DNA of 21,179 nucleotides. It comes from an uncultured Anaerotruncus sp. (GTDB lineage: Bacteria; Bacillota; Clostridia; Oscillospirales; Ruminococcaceae). The number at the start of each line of letters is the position of its first letter. Position 1 is the first letter of the stretch. Shown here in pieces: positions 13,542-20,818 of the stretch. The position numbers and the translations under genes were made by a program. The notes under the pieces were generated by a model, which saw only the letters and a program-made list of their open reading frames with translations, was not told where the DNA came from and ran no database searches. The stretch is taken from NCBI RefSeq assembly GCF_902490045.1, contig NZ_CABUCJ010000036.1:1-21179 (forward strand), in the 5' to 3' direction.

Positions 13542-15175
13542 ACGGAAAGGAGTCGTCCTCCTACGCGGCGGCGCTCTATCTGCGCCTCTCGCGGGACGAC
13601 GAGGGGGCGGGCGACAGTGCCAGCATTGTCTCGCAGCGTGAAATACTGACCCGTTATGCGCGTGAGAGGGACTTCCCCGTCTATGGCGAATATGTGGACG
13701 ACGGGTGGAGCGGAACCAATTTTGACCGACCCGCCTTCAAGCGGATGTTGGAGGATATCGAGGCGGGACGGGTGAATCTCGTCCTCACCAAGGACCTCTC
13801 CAGGCTGGGGCGCGACTATATTGAGACGGGCCGGTACACCGAAATCTACTTCCCGTCAAGGCGGGTTCGTTACATTGCGGTCAACGACGGATACGATTCG
13901 GAGAATCCGGACAGCGATATCGCGCCGTTCCGCAACGTGATCAACGAGATGTACGCGCGCGACACTTCACGGAAAATTCGCAGCGCCTTCGCCGCGCGGA
14001 TGCAAAGCGGAGCGTTCATCGGGAATTTTGCGCCCTACGGCTACCGAAAGGACCCAGCCGACCGCCATCACCTGATCCCGCACGGGCAGACAGCTCCTGT
14101 TGTACAGCGGATTTTCCGCATGGCGGCGGAGGGGTGGACACCTTCCTGGATTGCCCGGGAGCTCAGCGGGGAGGGGATCCCCCCGCCCGCCGTGCAGCGG
14201 CTACTCGACCGCGGAGGGGAGGCTCCATTCCCGCAACGGGAGTGGACGGCAGCCTCGGTGGCAAGGATCGTCCGAAACGTCGTCTATCTCGGACATATGG
14301 CGCAGGGCAAAACAACCCGGCTATCCTTTAAAAGTGGCGTCACCGTGCGCAACCCCAAAGCAGAATGGGTGGTGGTTAAAGACACCCATGCGCCGCTCGT
14401 CGGACAGGAGGAATTTGAGCGGGTGGGGCGGCGCCTGAGCGGGCGTACCTACACTGGACGGGGTGAATTCCGAAACCTTTTCTCCGGGCTCGCCCGCTGC
14501 GCCGACTGCGGGAAAGGGATGTCGACGGTCGGTACCCGCCGCAGAGAAGGAGAGGCGGATCTCGCCTGTGGCGGGTATAAAGGGAACGGAAAAGGCGCCT
14601 GTACCAACCACTTCATCGCCTACGAGTCGCTTTACCGACTTGTGCAAGAGGGCTTACGGGAAGCGGCGTGCCTCGGGGGTGAGGAGCGCCGACGGTTGCT
14701 GGAGGAGCTTACGGAGGTGTTCGTACCGGAGGGGGAGGGCGCGCGGGCACGGGAGAGGGATGCACTTCGGGCACAGGAGGCGCGGCTGGACGATATCATT
14801 GGGAAGCTCTATCTTGACCGGGCGGAAGGCCGGATTAACGAGGGGCGTTTCCGGAGACTCCTCGCCCGGTTCGAGACAAAAGGGCGCGAAATCGCCGCGC
14901 GGATTGCCCGGGCGGAGAGACCTGCGTCCCCCGATCCTACCGGCGGACGCGGTCCTTTGGAACGGGCGAACGCATTGCTGGATTTTCCGGAACTGACGGA
15001 AGGGTTGTTATGGAAGTTGATCGACCATATTGAGATCGGCCAGGGATGCTATGAAAAGACGGAACAGGGTCGGGTCAAACATCAGCGGGTCCGGCTTACC
15101 TTTCGTTTTCCGTTGGAGGGGCGGACTGAAAAAATTGAATTTGGCGCCATAAATAATAACAAAGAACCTAAATAA
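13538..15175 (+). CDS. Large serine recombinase (TnpX-like site-specific integrase)
   Basis: A 545-residue enzyme expected to cut and rejoin DNA at att sites. The resolvase domain (about 9-150) has catalytic S18 in YLRLSRDDEG, the stretch SASIVSQREIL, the DDGWSGTNFDRPAFKRML segment and KDLSRLGRDYIETGRY. The recombinase domain (about 175-300) contains NFAPYGYRKDP and WTAASVARIVRNVVYLGHM. A zinc ribbon follows (CADCGKGM with later C-x-n-C, about 323-350). A coiled coil (about 385-460) precedes a DUF4368-like C-terminal region (LIDHIEIGQ). It starts at ATG 13538, overlapping the TnpW-like gene, with little ribosome site of its own. Length and domain order fit TnpX/TndX. No promoter is visible between feoB and this pair, so read-through from feoAB or a promoter formed in the excised circle may drive it. 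Confidence 0.93.
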   Translation: MNGKESSSYAAALYLRLSRDDEGAGDSASIVSQREILTRYARERDFPVYGEYVDDGWSGTNFDRPAFKRMLEDIEAGRVNLVLTKDLSRLGRDYIETGRYTEIYFPSRRVRYIAVNDGYDSENPDSDIAPFRNVINEMYARDTSRKIRSAFAARMQSGAFIGNFAPYGYRKDPADRHHLIPHGQTAPVVQRIFRMAAEGWTPSWIARELSGEGIPPPAVQRLLDRGGEAPFPQREWTAASVARIVRNVVYLGHMAQGKTTRLSFKSGVTVRNPKAEWVVVKDTHAPLVGQEEFERVGRRLSGRTYTGRGEFRNLFSGLARCADCGKGMSTVGTRRREGEADLACGGYKGNGKGACTNHFIAYESLYRLVQEGLREAACLGGEERRRLLEELTEVFVPEGEGARARERDALRAQEARLDDIIGKLYLDRAEGRINEGRFRRLLARFETKGREIAARIARAERPASPDPTGGRGPLERANALLDFPELTEGLLWKLIDHIEIGQGCYEKTEQGRVKHQRVRLTFRFPLEGRTEKIEFGAINNNKEPK

Positions 15176-15176
15176 T

Positions 15177-15196
15177 ATATATTCCAATATATTCCA
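15177..15196. repeat. Perfect tandem 10-bp repeat ATATATTCCA upstream of the marR promoter
   Basis: Two identical 10-base units abut each other between the recombinase stop codon (15175) and the -35 box at 15205. A 10-base period places both units on the same face of the helix, as expected for a protein-binding site. It could bind an activator, the MarR protein itself, or the recombinase. Confidence 0.55.
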
Positions 15197-15204
15197 CACT
15201 GGGC

Positions 15205-15233
15205 TTGATTGAGCCGCTGATTTGTGCGATAAT
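15205..15233 (+). promoter_or_regulatory. Promoter for the MarR-type regulator gene
   Basis: TTGATT (15205-15210), a 17-base spacer and GATAAT (15228-15233) make a good vegetative promoter with a leader of about 35 bases. Confidence 0.65.
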
Positions 15234-15275
15234 AATACAAAACCGGACGATTTTACAGGGGCAGGAGAGGAAAAC

Positions 15276-15821
15276 ATGACGGAAGCACGCGGCCAGCAAA
15301 ATATCGACGATATTTTTCATCAACTTAATGATAAAGCCAAAAAGGTCTATCGATTTGTGACAGTCTATCACGACATCCTCCATTTTCCGAGGGACTATGG
15401 CACCGGACAGCCAATCAATATGGTAGAGGTGCACACCCTCACGGATATTGCGGAGCGGCCGGGAACGACGGTGACACAGCTCGCACAGTACTGGAACCGT
15501 ACGCCGAGCGCGATTTGCCAAACGGTCAAAAAGCTAGAGGCCAAGGGCTATATCGAGCGCCGCAAGGAAGGGGAGGATGCCAAGACGGTCCATCTTTACG
15601 CAACGGAGGAGGGAAAGCAGCTGAGTATGGCTCACAAGCTGCACAGCACGATTTCCATCACGGAGACGCTGCAGTATCTGCGCCAATCCTGCACCTCGGA
15701 GGAGATCGAGACCTTTTACAAGGTGATTGACCGTTATACCCAGTTGCTTAAGAAGGAATGGCGCGCCAAAAAAGTGGATAAGGCGGACGGTCTAAAGAAA
15801 GAGTTAACAAAAGATTATTAA
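15276..15821 (+). CDS. MarR family winged-helix transcriptional regulator
   Basis: A 181-residue regulator. I start it at ATG 15276 after GGAGAGG, not at the upstream in-frame ATG at 15222, which lies at the promoter. The N-terminal helices (IDDIFHQLNDKAKKVYRFV) form the dimer region. The winged helix spans about 55-115: VEVHTLTDIAERPGTTVTQLAQYW, the recognition helix PSAICQTVKKLEAKGYIERRK, and the wing GEDAKTVHLYATEEGKQL. C-terminal helices complete the dimer interface. MarR proteins usually repress nearby genes and release DNA on binding an aromatic or other small ligand. It has its own promoter and terminator and lies just before a catabolic operon on the same strand, so it probably controls that operon (inference). 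Its base composition is visibly AT-richer than the flanking genes. Confidence 0.88.
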   Translation: MTEARGQQNIDDIFHQLNDKAKKVYRFVTVYHDILHFPRDYGTGQPINMVEVHTLTDIAERPGTTVTQLAQYWNRTPSAICQTVKKLEAKGYIERRKEGEDAKTVHLYATEEGKQLSMAHKLHSTISITETLQYLRQSCTSEEIETFYKVIDRYTQLLKKEWRAKKVDKADGLKKELTKDY

Positions 15822-15870
15822 GCAATTATACTAACTTCGTTGCGAATAGAATTATAGTTCAGGATCACGG

Positions 15871-15915
15871 ACAACGAGGTTCGAAGGTTAATTTCTTCGA
15901 ACCTCGTTGTTTTTT
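15871..15915 (+). terminator. Strong intrinsic terminator after the MarR gene
   Basis: Sixteen-base perfect arms (15871-15886 and 15895-15910) enclose an 8-base AT-rich loop and are followed by a T run (15910-15915). It separates the regulator from the catabolic operon, which therefore needs its own promoter. Confidence 0.92.
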
Positions 15916-15995
15916 GTGTTTTGCTGACAAATGTATCGTTAGTATGAGGCAATAAAATGAGATTATATTGTTGATAATCATGAAATTTTACTTTT

Positions 15996-16028
15996 CTTGT
16001 TGACAAGATTGTGGCAAACTCGTAACAT
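15996..16028 (+). promoter_or_regulatory. Promoter with overlapping palindromic operator for the deacylase/UbiD operon
   Basis: Consensus TTGACA (16000-16005), a 17-base spacer and TAACAT (16023-16028) form a strong promoter in an AT-rich leader. CTTGTTGACAAG (15996-16007), with 5-base inverted arms, covers the -35 box, and TGATAATCA (15972-15980) is another small palindrome upstream. Either could be the operator of the MarR protein encoded just before it. Confidence 0.65.
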
Positions 16029-16080
16029 GAAATTGAAAATATAGTTAAGTATCTAAATAAATATGAAAGGGGTTTTCGCA

Positions 16081-17082
16081 ATGAAGATCGGAACGGCGCA
16101 GGCGGAGCGGGGGGCCGTCGCCCAAGGATACCTCCACACCGCGTGGCTCGCGGACGGCGCGGAGGTCAGGGTACCGGTGATGATTGCCCATGGAAAACGG
16201 GACGGTCCGCTGCTGTGGATCAACGCAGGGGTGCACGGGGAGGAAATTTCGGGCATCTTCGCTATTCATCGGCTATTTTCCCGGCTCGACGTCGCGGCCC
16301 TGCGGGGGACCGTCGTTGCGACGCCGGGCTGCAACCCGCTGGCGCTGCGCGGCTGTAATAAATTTACCCCGGAGGACCAGTTGGACCTCGATCAGCAATT
16401 CCCGGGCAGGGAGAACGGTTGGCTCTCGGAACAGATGGCCTACCACTTTTTTAAGGAACTCAGGGCAGCCCGCCCGGATTATCTGATTGATCTGCACGCA
16501 CTCGGTGGAGTGGACGCCGTTCCCTATACGGTCTATAAGGCGGCAGCGGGGGTTGATCCGCAGATCAACGAAGATGCAAAAAACATGGCGCTGCTCATGG
16601 GCGCGGAATTCAACTGCCGCGTCGAGCTCTCGAGCGCTAAGGGGGAGTTGCCCGGTTCGCTGCTCGGCGCGCTTGATGTGCAGTGTACGCTCAACGGTAT
16701 CCCCGCCGTTATGGTTGAAATGGGCGCGGGTAACCGAGTACATTGGGAAAATGTCACCCGCGTGACAGACGGGATCCTGAGCGTCATGCGGCTCTTCAAC
16801 ATGCTCGACGGGGAGCCGAAGCGGTTTCACGGACAGAAGATCGTTACAAAACGCGACTTCCCCTGCAGCCGCCGGGGCGGCCTGGCCATACCCTGCTGCA
16901 AACCGGGGGAGATCGTCAAAGCCGGGACCGTGTTCGCGCGGATCGTGGATTTCATGGGAAACGAGCTGGAACGGATGGTCGCGCCGCAGGACCTCTGCCT
17001 GATCGGGGTACTGGAAAACCCGATGGTGCACAGCGGTAAGGTGGTTGCGGCGGTTGGATTGGAATGGGAGGAGGTGAATTAA
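16081..17082 (+). CDS. Succinylglutamate desuccinylase/aspartoacylase (AstE/AspA) family zinc deacylase
   Basis: A 333-residue M14-like zinc hydrolase. ATG 16081 is preferred over 16063 because AAAGGGG lies 8 bases before it. The zinc site is visible: H52 and E55 in NAGVHGEEISG, and H139 in LIDLHALGG. The catalytic glutamate is probably in IPAVMVEMGAG. GCNPLALRGCNKF (about 83-95) is the family substrate-binding segment with its arginine and asparagine. The C-terminal beta domain (about 260-333) carries the lipoyl-like CKPGEIVKAGTVFARIVDFMG hinge typical of these proteins. The family removes acyl groups from amino acids, or amide-linked groups more broadly. It is first in the operon with a symporter and UbiD, so it may hydrolyse the imported compound. 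Substrate unknown. Confidence 0.87.
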   Translation: MKIGTAQAERGAVAQGYLHTAWLADGAEVRVPVMIAHGKRDGPLLWINAGVHGEEISGIFAIHRLFSRLDVAALRGTVVATPGCNPLALRGCNKFTPEDQLDLDQQFPGRENGWLSEQMAYHFFKELRAARPDYLIDLHALGGVDAVPYTVYKAAAGVDPQINEDAKNMALLMGAEFNCRVELSSAKGELPGSLLGALDVQCTLNGIPAVMVEMGAGNRVHWENVTRVTDGILSVMRLFNMLDGEPKRFHGQKIVTKRDFPCSRRGGLAIPCCKPGEIVKAGTVFARIVDFMGNELERMVAPQDLCLIGVLENPMVHSGKVVAAVGLEWEEVN

Positions 17083-17217
17083 ATGGTGTGGGGCATGCCG
17101 CTGAACAGCTTCCTGTTCTTCTATGTGCTGCCTTGGGGGTCCTTTGTCCTGGTGCTGATCTACGGAATTATCTGGACGCTGAGCGGCAAAAGGGATTCCC
17201 GGGACCACAAGGAGTAA
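17083..17217 (+). CDS. 44-residue single-pass membrane peptide, probable symporter accessory protein
   Basis: The ATG (17083) follows the deacylase stop directly and has an excellent ribosome site (GGAGGTGA). The peptide has one hydrophobic helix of about 25 residues (SFLFFYVLPWGSFVLVLIYG, then IIW) and a polar C-terminus (SGKRDSRDHKE). It lies immediately before a sodium:solute symporter gene. Small membrane proteins are known partners of SSS symporters (for example the YhdT-PanF pair), so an accessory role is the best reading, but this rests on position and shape, not on a firm family match. Confidence 0.7.
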   Translation: MVWGMPLNSFLFFYVLPWGSFVLVLIYGIIWTLSGKRDSRDHKE

Positions 17218-17240
17218 AGGAGTAAAGGAGTAGGAGAGTA
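17211..17240 (+). repeat. GGAGTAAA tandem repeat before the symporter gene
   Basis: Two perfect GGAGTAAA units (17211-17218, 17219-17226) are followed by the partial copies GGAGTA and GGAGAGTA. The first unit includes the stop codon of the small membrane protein. Each unit offers a Shine-Dalgarno-like GGAG, so the array could affect ribosome loading, or may be simple slippage. Confidence 0.6.
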
Positions 17241-17275
17241 ATCCGGAGGACAGAACGAAAGGGAGGGACAAATGT

Positions 17276-18736
17276 ATGGTGATTGCAATCATTGCGGCTT
17301 ATTTTATTGTACTGATCGGAATCGGAATCTGGTCGAGCCGCCGGGTCAAGACCTCGAGCGGGTATTTCCTGGGCAACAAGGAAACCGGCCCGGTGCTGAC
17401 CGCATTTCGCTTCGCTTCAACTTTTGAAAGCGGCGCGATGATGCTGGGTACGCCGGGCATGGGGTATTCCATCGGATATCCCGGACTGATCCAGGGCTTT
17501 TTGGGGCCGCTGGGATATTTCTTCTCCTTCCGCGTATTTGGGCAGCGGACGAAGGTTTGCTGTGACCACTACGATGTCCTTACCGTTCCTCAACTTCTGG
17601 AGAAGCGGTATCACTCCCAATACGTGCGGATGCTGGCATCGCTGGCGATCCTCGTCGGCCTGACGGGCAGTGTTGTGGCACAGCTCAAGGCGATGGGCGA
17701 GGTCTTCTCCAGCGTCCTGAAAATCGACTATATCCCAGGCGTGCTGATCGGTGTCGCCGTCGTGGGAATCTACAGCTTTTTCGGCGGCTATGTCGCCACC
17801 CTGTGGGCCAACTGCATCCAGGGCATCCTGATGATGTTTGGTGCGGTCATCGTGTTCTGTTTCGCCAATGTGGCCTGCTTCGGAGAATTTACGCTTGCCG
17901 GCCTTCCCGAGAAGTTCAACGCCATCCTGTCGGGCGTAAATCCCGACATGCTGACGATTACGGGGGGCGGGGCGATCCCCATGTCGACGATCGTTGTCAT
18001 GCTGATCATTTCGCTATCGATCGGCATTGCGCTGCCGCAGCAGACGGTTACCCTCTTCAGCATGAAGAATCGAAACGTGGCCCGGGTCGCGCTCATCATC
18101 TGTTCGATCTTTTCGGTCGTGCTGATGTGGGGACTCATGCCGTCCGCATGGATGGCGCATGAGATCATTCCGCCGGTTTCCAATCCCGACAGCGTCATCC
18201 CGACCCTCGTGTCGGCGATCATGCCGCCCGCACTGGCGGGGCTTTTTCTCGCCGCAGTGCTCTCGGCGATCATGTCGACGGTCGGCAGCCTGATGCTGGT
18301 CACCGCCTCGGCGCTCAGCCAGGACATCTTCAACATGCTGGCCCCCAAGGTCTATGAGAAGCGGCCGATGTTTTACGACCGTCTGGCGGTCTTCCTGATG
18401 GTCGTTATCCCGATGGCGATCGCCCTCAAGCCGCCCGCCGCAATTTTCTGGATCATTATCTTTGCGTTCAGCATGATCGTCCTGACCTTCCTGATGCCGA
18501 TGCTCGGCTGCATTTTCTGGAAGAAATCCACCAAGCAGGGCGCGCTCGCCTCGATGGTGGTCGGCGCGATCCTTGTGCCTCTCTGGACGGTCATCGGGGA
18601 ACCGGGCATCCCGGCACTTTTTTTGGGCGTGATTCTCGCTCCGGTGCTCTTCATCGTCGTCAGTCTCGCCACCCAGGGAGGACGCCAGGACCACGCAGAG
18701 GTGGACGGCCTATGGAATGCCTTTTCACAGATGTAA
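17276..18736 (+). CDS. Sodium:solute symporter (SSS family)
   Basis: A 486-residue permease of about 13 membrane helices, the usual family size. AGGGAGGG lies 8 bases before ATG 17276; an out-of-frame ATG lies at 17272. The N-terminal helix AIIAAYFIVLIGIGIWSSRRVKTSSGYFLGNK, the stretch RFASTFESGAMMLGTPGMGYSIGYPGL, the helix GIYSFFGGYVATLWANCIQG and the sodium-site region LAGLFLAAVLSAIMSTVGSLMLVTASALSQDI are characteristic. These carriers couple sodium entry to uptake of carboxylates, amino acids, pantothenate or similar solutes. The gene follows a small membrane peptide and overlaps an unknown gene by 25 bases, within an operon holding a deacylase and UbiD. It therefore probably imports the pathway substrate, likely an organic acid (inference). 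Confidence 0.9.
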   Translation: MVIAIIAAYFIVLIGIGIWSSRRVKTSSGYFLGNKETGPVLTAFRFASTFESGAMMLGTPGMGYSIGYPGLIQGFLGPLGYFFSFRVFGQRTKVCCDHYDVLTVPQLLEKRYHSQYVRMLASLAILVGLTGSVVAQLKAMGEVFSSVLKIDYIPGVLIGVAVVGIYSFFGGYVATLWANCIQGILMMFGAVIVFCFANVACFGEFTLAGLPEKFNAILSGVNPDMLTITGGGAIPMSTIVVMLIISLSIGIALPQQTVTLFSMKNRNVARVALIICSIFSVVLMWGLMPSAWMAHEIIPPVSNPDSVIPTLVSAIMPPALAGLFLAAVLSAIMSTVGSLMLVTASALSQDIFNMLAPKVYEKRPMFYDRLAVFLMVVIPMAIALKPPAAIFWIIIFAFSMIVLTFLMPMLGCIFWKKSTKQGALASMVVGAILVPLWTVIGEPGIPALFLGVILAPVLFIVVSLATQGGRQDHAEVDGLWNAFSQM

Positions 18737-19344
18737 GGGAAGGCGCCCCCGGGCTGGAATACGGCCCGCCGGTATATGCACGGATCGGCTTTGACAAGGC
18801 GAAGCTGGACAGGCTCATCGCAGCAATGGCGGAGAGGAAAAGACCGCATGCATCCGACGGGGAATTCCGATATGAGCTCTGTTACGTCCCCTATTACCTG
18901 ATTCGGGTGCGGGGGACGAAGCCCCGCCGGTTCCGTCCCCCGCTGATCCGTTGCACCTGCTTCGGTATCGAGGCGGTCAGCGGCTACTATGCCGCGACGC
19001 CGGGGCTTCTCCCCAATGCTGACATGCAGGAGGAAAACATCCGGGAAGGAGCGCGGTTTCCCGTGCGTATCCCCGTGGAGGAGGCGCTGCAAAAGGGCAT
19101 GGAGGCGCTGCGCGAAAACGCGTCCTTCTCGGTAAAGGGTGTCTTCTGGTGCAGCCGTGCGCTCGAGATCCGGGTAGAGGCGATCCAATTTGTCTACAAG
19201 CCCTATTGGGCAGTACACCTCGAGACTCCGGAGGGTCACGTGACGCGCGCCATCGACGCTGTGACGGGAGAGCTCGGGGGAAGCAACGGTTATCGGTTTA
19301 TGCAGTGCTACCAAAACAGCCGCCCCATGGGGTCGGAACTTTAA
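18712..19344 (+). CDS. Unknown 210-residue protein with a PepSY-like C-terminal segment
   Basis: The start at 18712 lies inside the last 25 bases of the symporter gene, with AGAGGTGG 7 bases upstream, so translation is coupled. The product has no signal peptide or membrane helix. It contains FRYELCYVPYYLIRVRGTKPRRF (about 52-74) and ends with FVYKPYWAVHLETPEG, then AIDAVTGELGGSNGY. The last part resembles the PepSY/YpeB pattern in which a tyrosine/tryptophan strand is followed by a D-x-x-T-G-E turn, but these domains are normally outside the cell. Several cysteines (CLF, CYV, RCTCF, WCS) could bind metal. I do not recognise the family. Its place between the carrier and the decarboxylase suggests a role specific to this pathway. 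Confidence 0.7.
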   Translation: MECLFTDVREGAPGLEYGPPVYARIGFDKAKLDRLIAAMAERKRPHASDGEFRYELCYVPYYLIRVRGTKPRRFRPPLIRCTCFGIEAVSGYYAATPGLLPNADMQEENIREGARFPVRIPVEEALQKGMEALRENASFSVKGVFWCSRALEIRVEAIQFVYKPYWAVHLETPEGHVTRAIDAVTGELGGSNGYRFMQCYQNSRPMGSEL

Positions 19345-19467
19345 AACACCTTGCCGGGACGGTTGCTCTCACGTATATGGCCGCGGCCTGTGGATGGGCC
19401 GTGCGGCTGTTTGAAAGCAGTCTTTTTATTGCAGGGAACGAAAAATGACGGACACGGAGGTCGGAAG

Positions 19468-20778
19468 ATGATCAAAGACCTTAGGGAGTATCTCGCCATG
19501 CTGGAAGGGCAGGGGAACCTCGACCGGATCGAAACGCCAGTCGGACTCTCCTCGATTCCGTCCATCATGGCCGCACAGGAAAAGAAGGGGAAGACGGTAC
19601 TGATCGAGAACATCGAGGGGTATCGGTATTCCGTAGTCAACAACATTTTTGGCCGCCGGGAGTTCCTCGCCTCGGTGTTCGGCTGTTCCCGAGAGGAGGT
19701 CATGCGGGAGTTCGCTGACCGATACGACCATCCCATTAAACCGGTGATGGTAGACGAGGGTCCGGTGCAGGAGGTCGTGCTCACGGGGGACGAGGTGGAT
19801 GTCGAGAGGTTCCCCTTTATTGTCCACTGCGCGAAGGACGCGGGCCGATATATCACCGGCGGCATGGTGATCGCGAAGGATCCCGAGACGGGGGTACGCA
19901 ACCTCTCCTTCAACCGGATGCAGCTCAAAGGCCCTCGCAAGACGGGGTTCCGAATGTCTCCGACGCAGGACCTGGAATCCTATTACCGGAAGGCAGTCGC
20001 GAAAAACCAACCGCTGGAGATCGCAGTCGTGATCGGTAGCCATCCGCTCGATCTGCTGGCGGCGGCCTGCGGGCCGGCGCGCGACGTCGACGAACTGGAC
20101 ATCTCGGGCGGTCTGCGTCGGGAACCGGTCGAGCTGGTCAAATGCAGGACGGTCGACCTCGAGGTGCCCGCCTACGCGGAAATCGTCCTTGAGGGCCAGA
20201 TCAACCCCGGCGAACTGGAGGACGAGGGCCCGTTCGGCGACTTTATGGAGTTTTATATTCCCGTGATGAAAAACCACATCTTCCACATCAACGCTGTCAC
20301 GATGCGGAAGGATCCGATGATCCAGGTCATCCGCGCGGGTTCGACCGACGATGTGACCCTGCTCGGAACCCCCCGCGAGGCTCAGCTCTACCGGGTGCTC
20401 AGGGGCAACAACGTCGATGTGCGCGCAATCAACCTCATGGTCTGCAAAAACTACCTTACGGGGGCGATCTCGATCAGGAAGCAGATTGAGAACGAGGCGA
20501 AAAATGCCCTGATGGCAGCGTTCGGCAGCTTTAAGTTTCTCAAGAACTGCGTGATCGTCGACCACGACGTCGATGTTTTCGATCCGGCCGACATCTGGTG
20601 GGCGCTTTCCACCCGGCTGCGCGCCGAACGAGGAGTCATGGTTGTGCCCAATGCGGTCGGCTTTGGCAGGGACGTTCACGGAATCCACACGGCTAAGCTG
20701 GGAATCGACGCGACGGTGCCGCTCGACGCGTGGGACGAGTTCGAGCGGGTGACGATCTACAATCCGGACGGCGAATAG
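19468..20778 (+). CDS. UbiD family decarboxylase (prenylated-FMN dependent)
   Basis: A 436-residue enzyme. ATG 19468 follows GGAGG by 7 bases. The family pattern is clear throughout: MIKDLREYLAMLEGQGNL at the start, RYITGGMVIAKDPETGVRNLSFNRMQ in the cofactor domain, LEVPAYAEIVLEGQINPGELEDEGPFGDF and the C-terminal domain ending VPLDAWDEFERV. Arg150 (in SFNRMQ) and Glu253 (in DEGPFGD) probably belong to the Glu-Arg-Glu catalytic network. UbiD enzymes reversibly decarboxylate aromatic or unsaturated acids in the cytoplasm and need prFMN made by a UbiX-type prenyltransferase, which is not in this window. The 123 bases before the gene hold a bulged hairpin (19380-19407) but no promoter I trust, so it probably belongs to the upstream operon. 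Confidence 0.92.
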   Translation: MIKDLREYLAMLEGQGNLDRIETPVGLSSIPSIMAAQEKKGKTVLIENIEGYRYSVVNNIFGRREFLASVFGCSREEVMREFADRYDHPIKPVMVDEGPVQEVVLTGDEVDVERFPFIVHCAKDAGRYITGGMVIAKDPETGVRNLSFNRMQLKGPRKTGFRMSPTQDLESYYRKAVAKNQPLEIAVVIGSHPLDLLAAACGPARDVDELDISGGLRREPVELVKCRTVDLEVPAYAEIVLEGQINPGELEDEGPFGDFMEFYIPVMKNHIFHINAVTMRKDPMIQVIRAGSTDDVTLLGTPREAQLYRVLRGNNVDVRAINLMVCKNYLTGAISIRKQIENEAKNALMAAFGSFKFLKNCVIVDHDVDVFDPADIWWALSTRLRAERGVMVVPNAVGFGRDVHGIHTAKLGIDATVPLDAWDEFERVTIYNPDGE

Positions 20779-20818
20779 GGCCGGCCCGGAATGTGCAACC
20801 GAAAAAGAGGTGAAGCGA

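Larger units (their letters stand above)
13279..15175 (+). mobile_element. Left end of a large-serine-recombinase integrative element inserted in feoB; right end not in window
   Basis: Homology to feoB ends at about 13278, inside codons for the TMCMGFGC segment. Within 110 bases a TnpW-like ORF and a TnpX-type recombinase begin, reading into the element, as tnpX does at one end of Tn4451. The end given here is only the last base of the recombinase gene. The true right end, which should be followed by the rest of feoB beginning at the GFGCNAAGV segment, was not found up to 21179. The element may therefore include the whole catabolic block to the right, or feoB may have been deleted after insertion. 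Confidence 0.75.

Noticed and set aside
15176..15275. Right end of the element with resumed feoB sequence directly after the recombinase
   Set aside because: No frame here encodes GFGCNAAGV or other FeoB residues; the stretch holds a tandem repeat and the marR promoter.
19345..19467. Terminator or riboswitch before ubiD
   Set aside because: There is a bulged 9-base-pair hairpin (19380-19407), but the T-rich stretch is about 14 bases further on and no known riboswitch pattern is visible.
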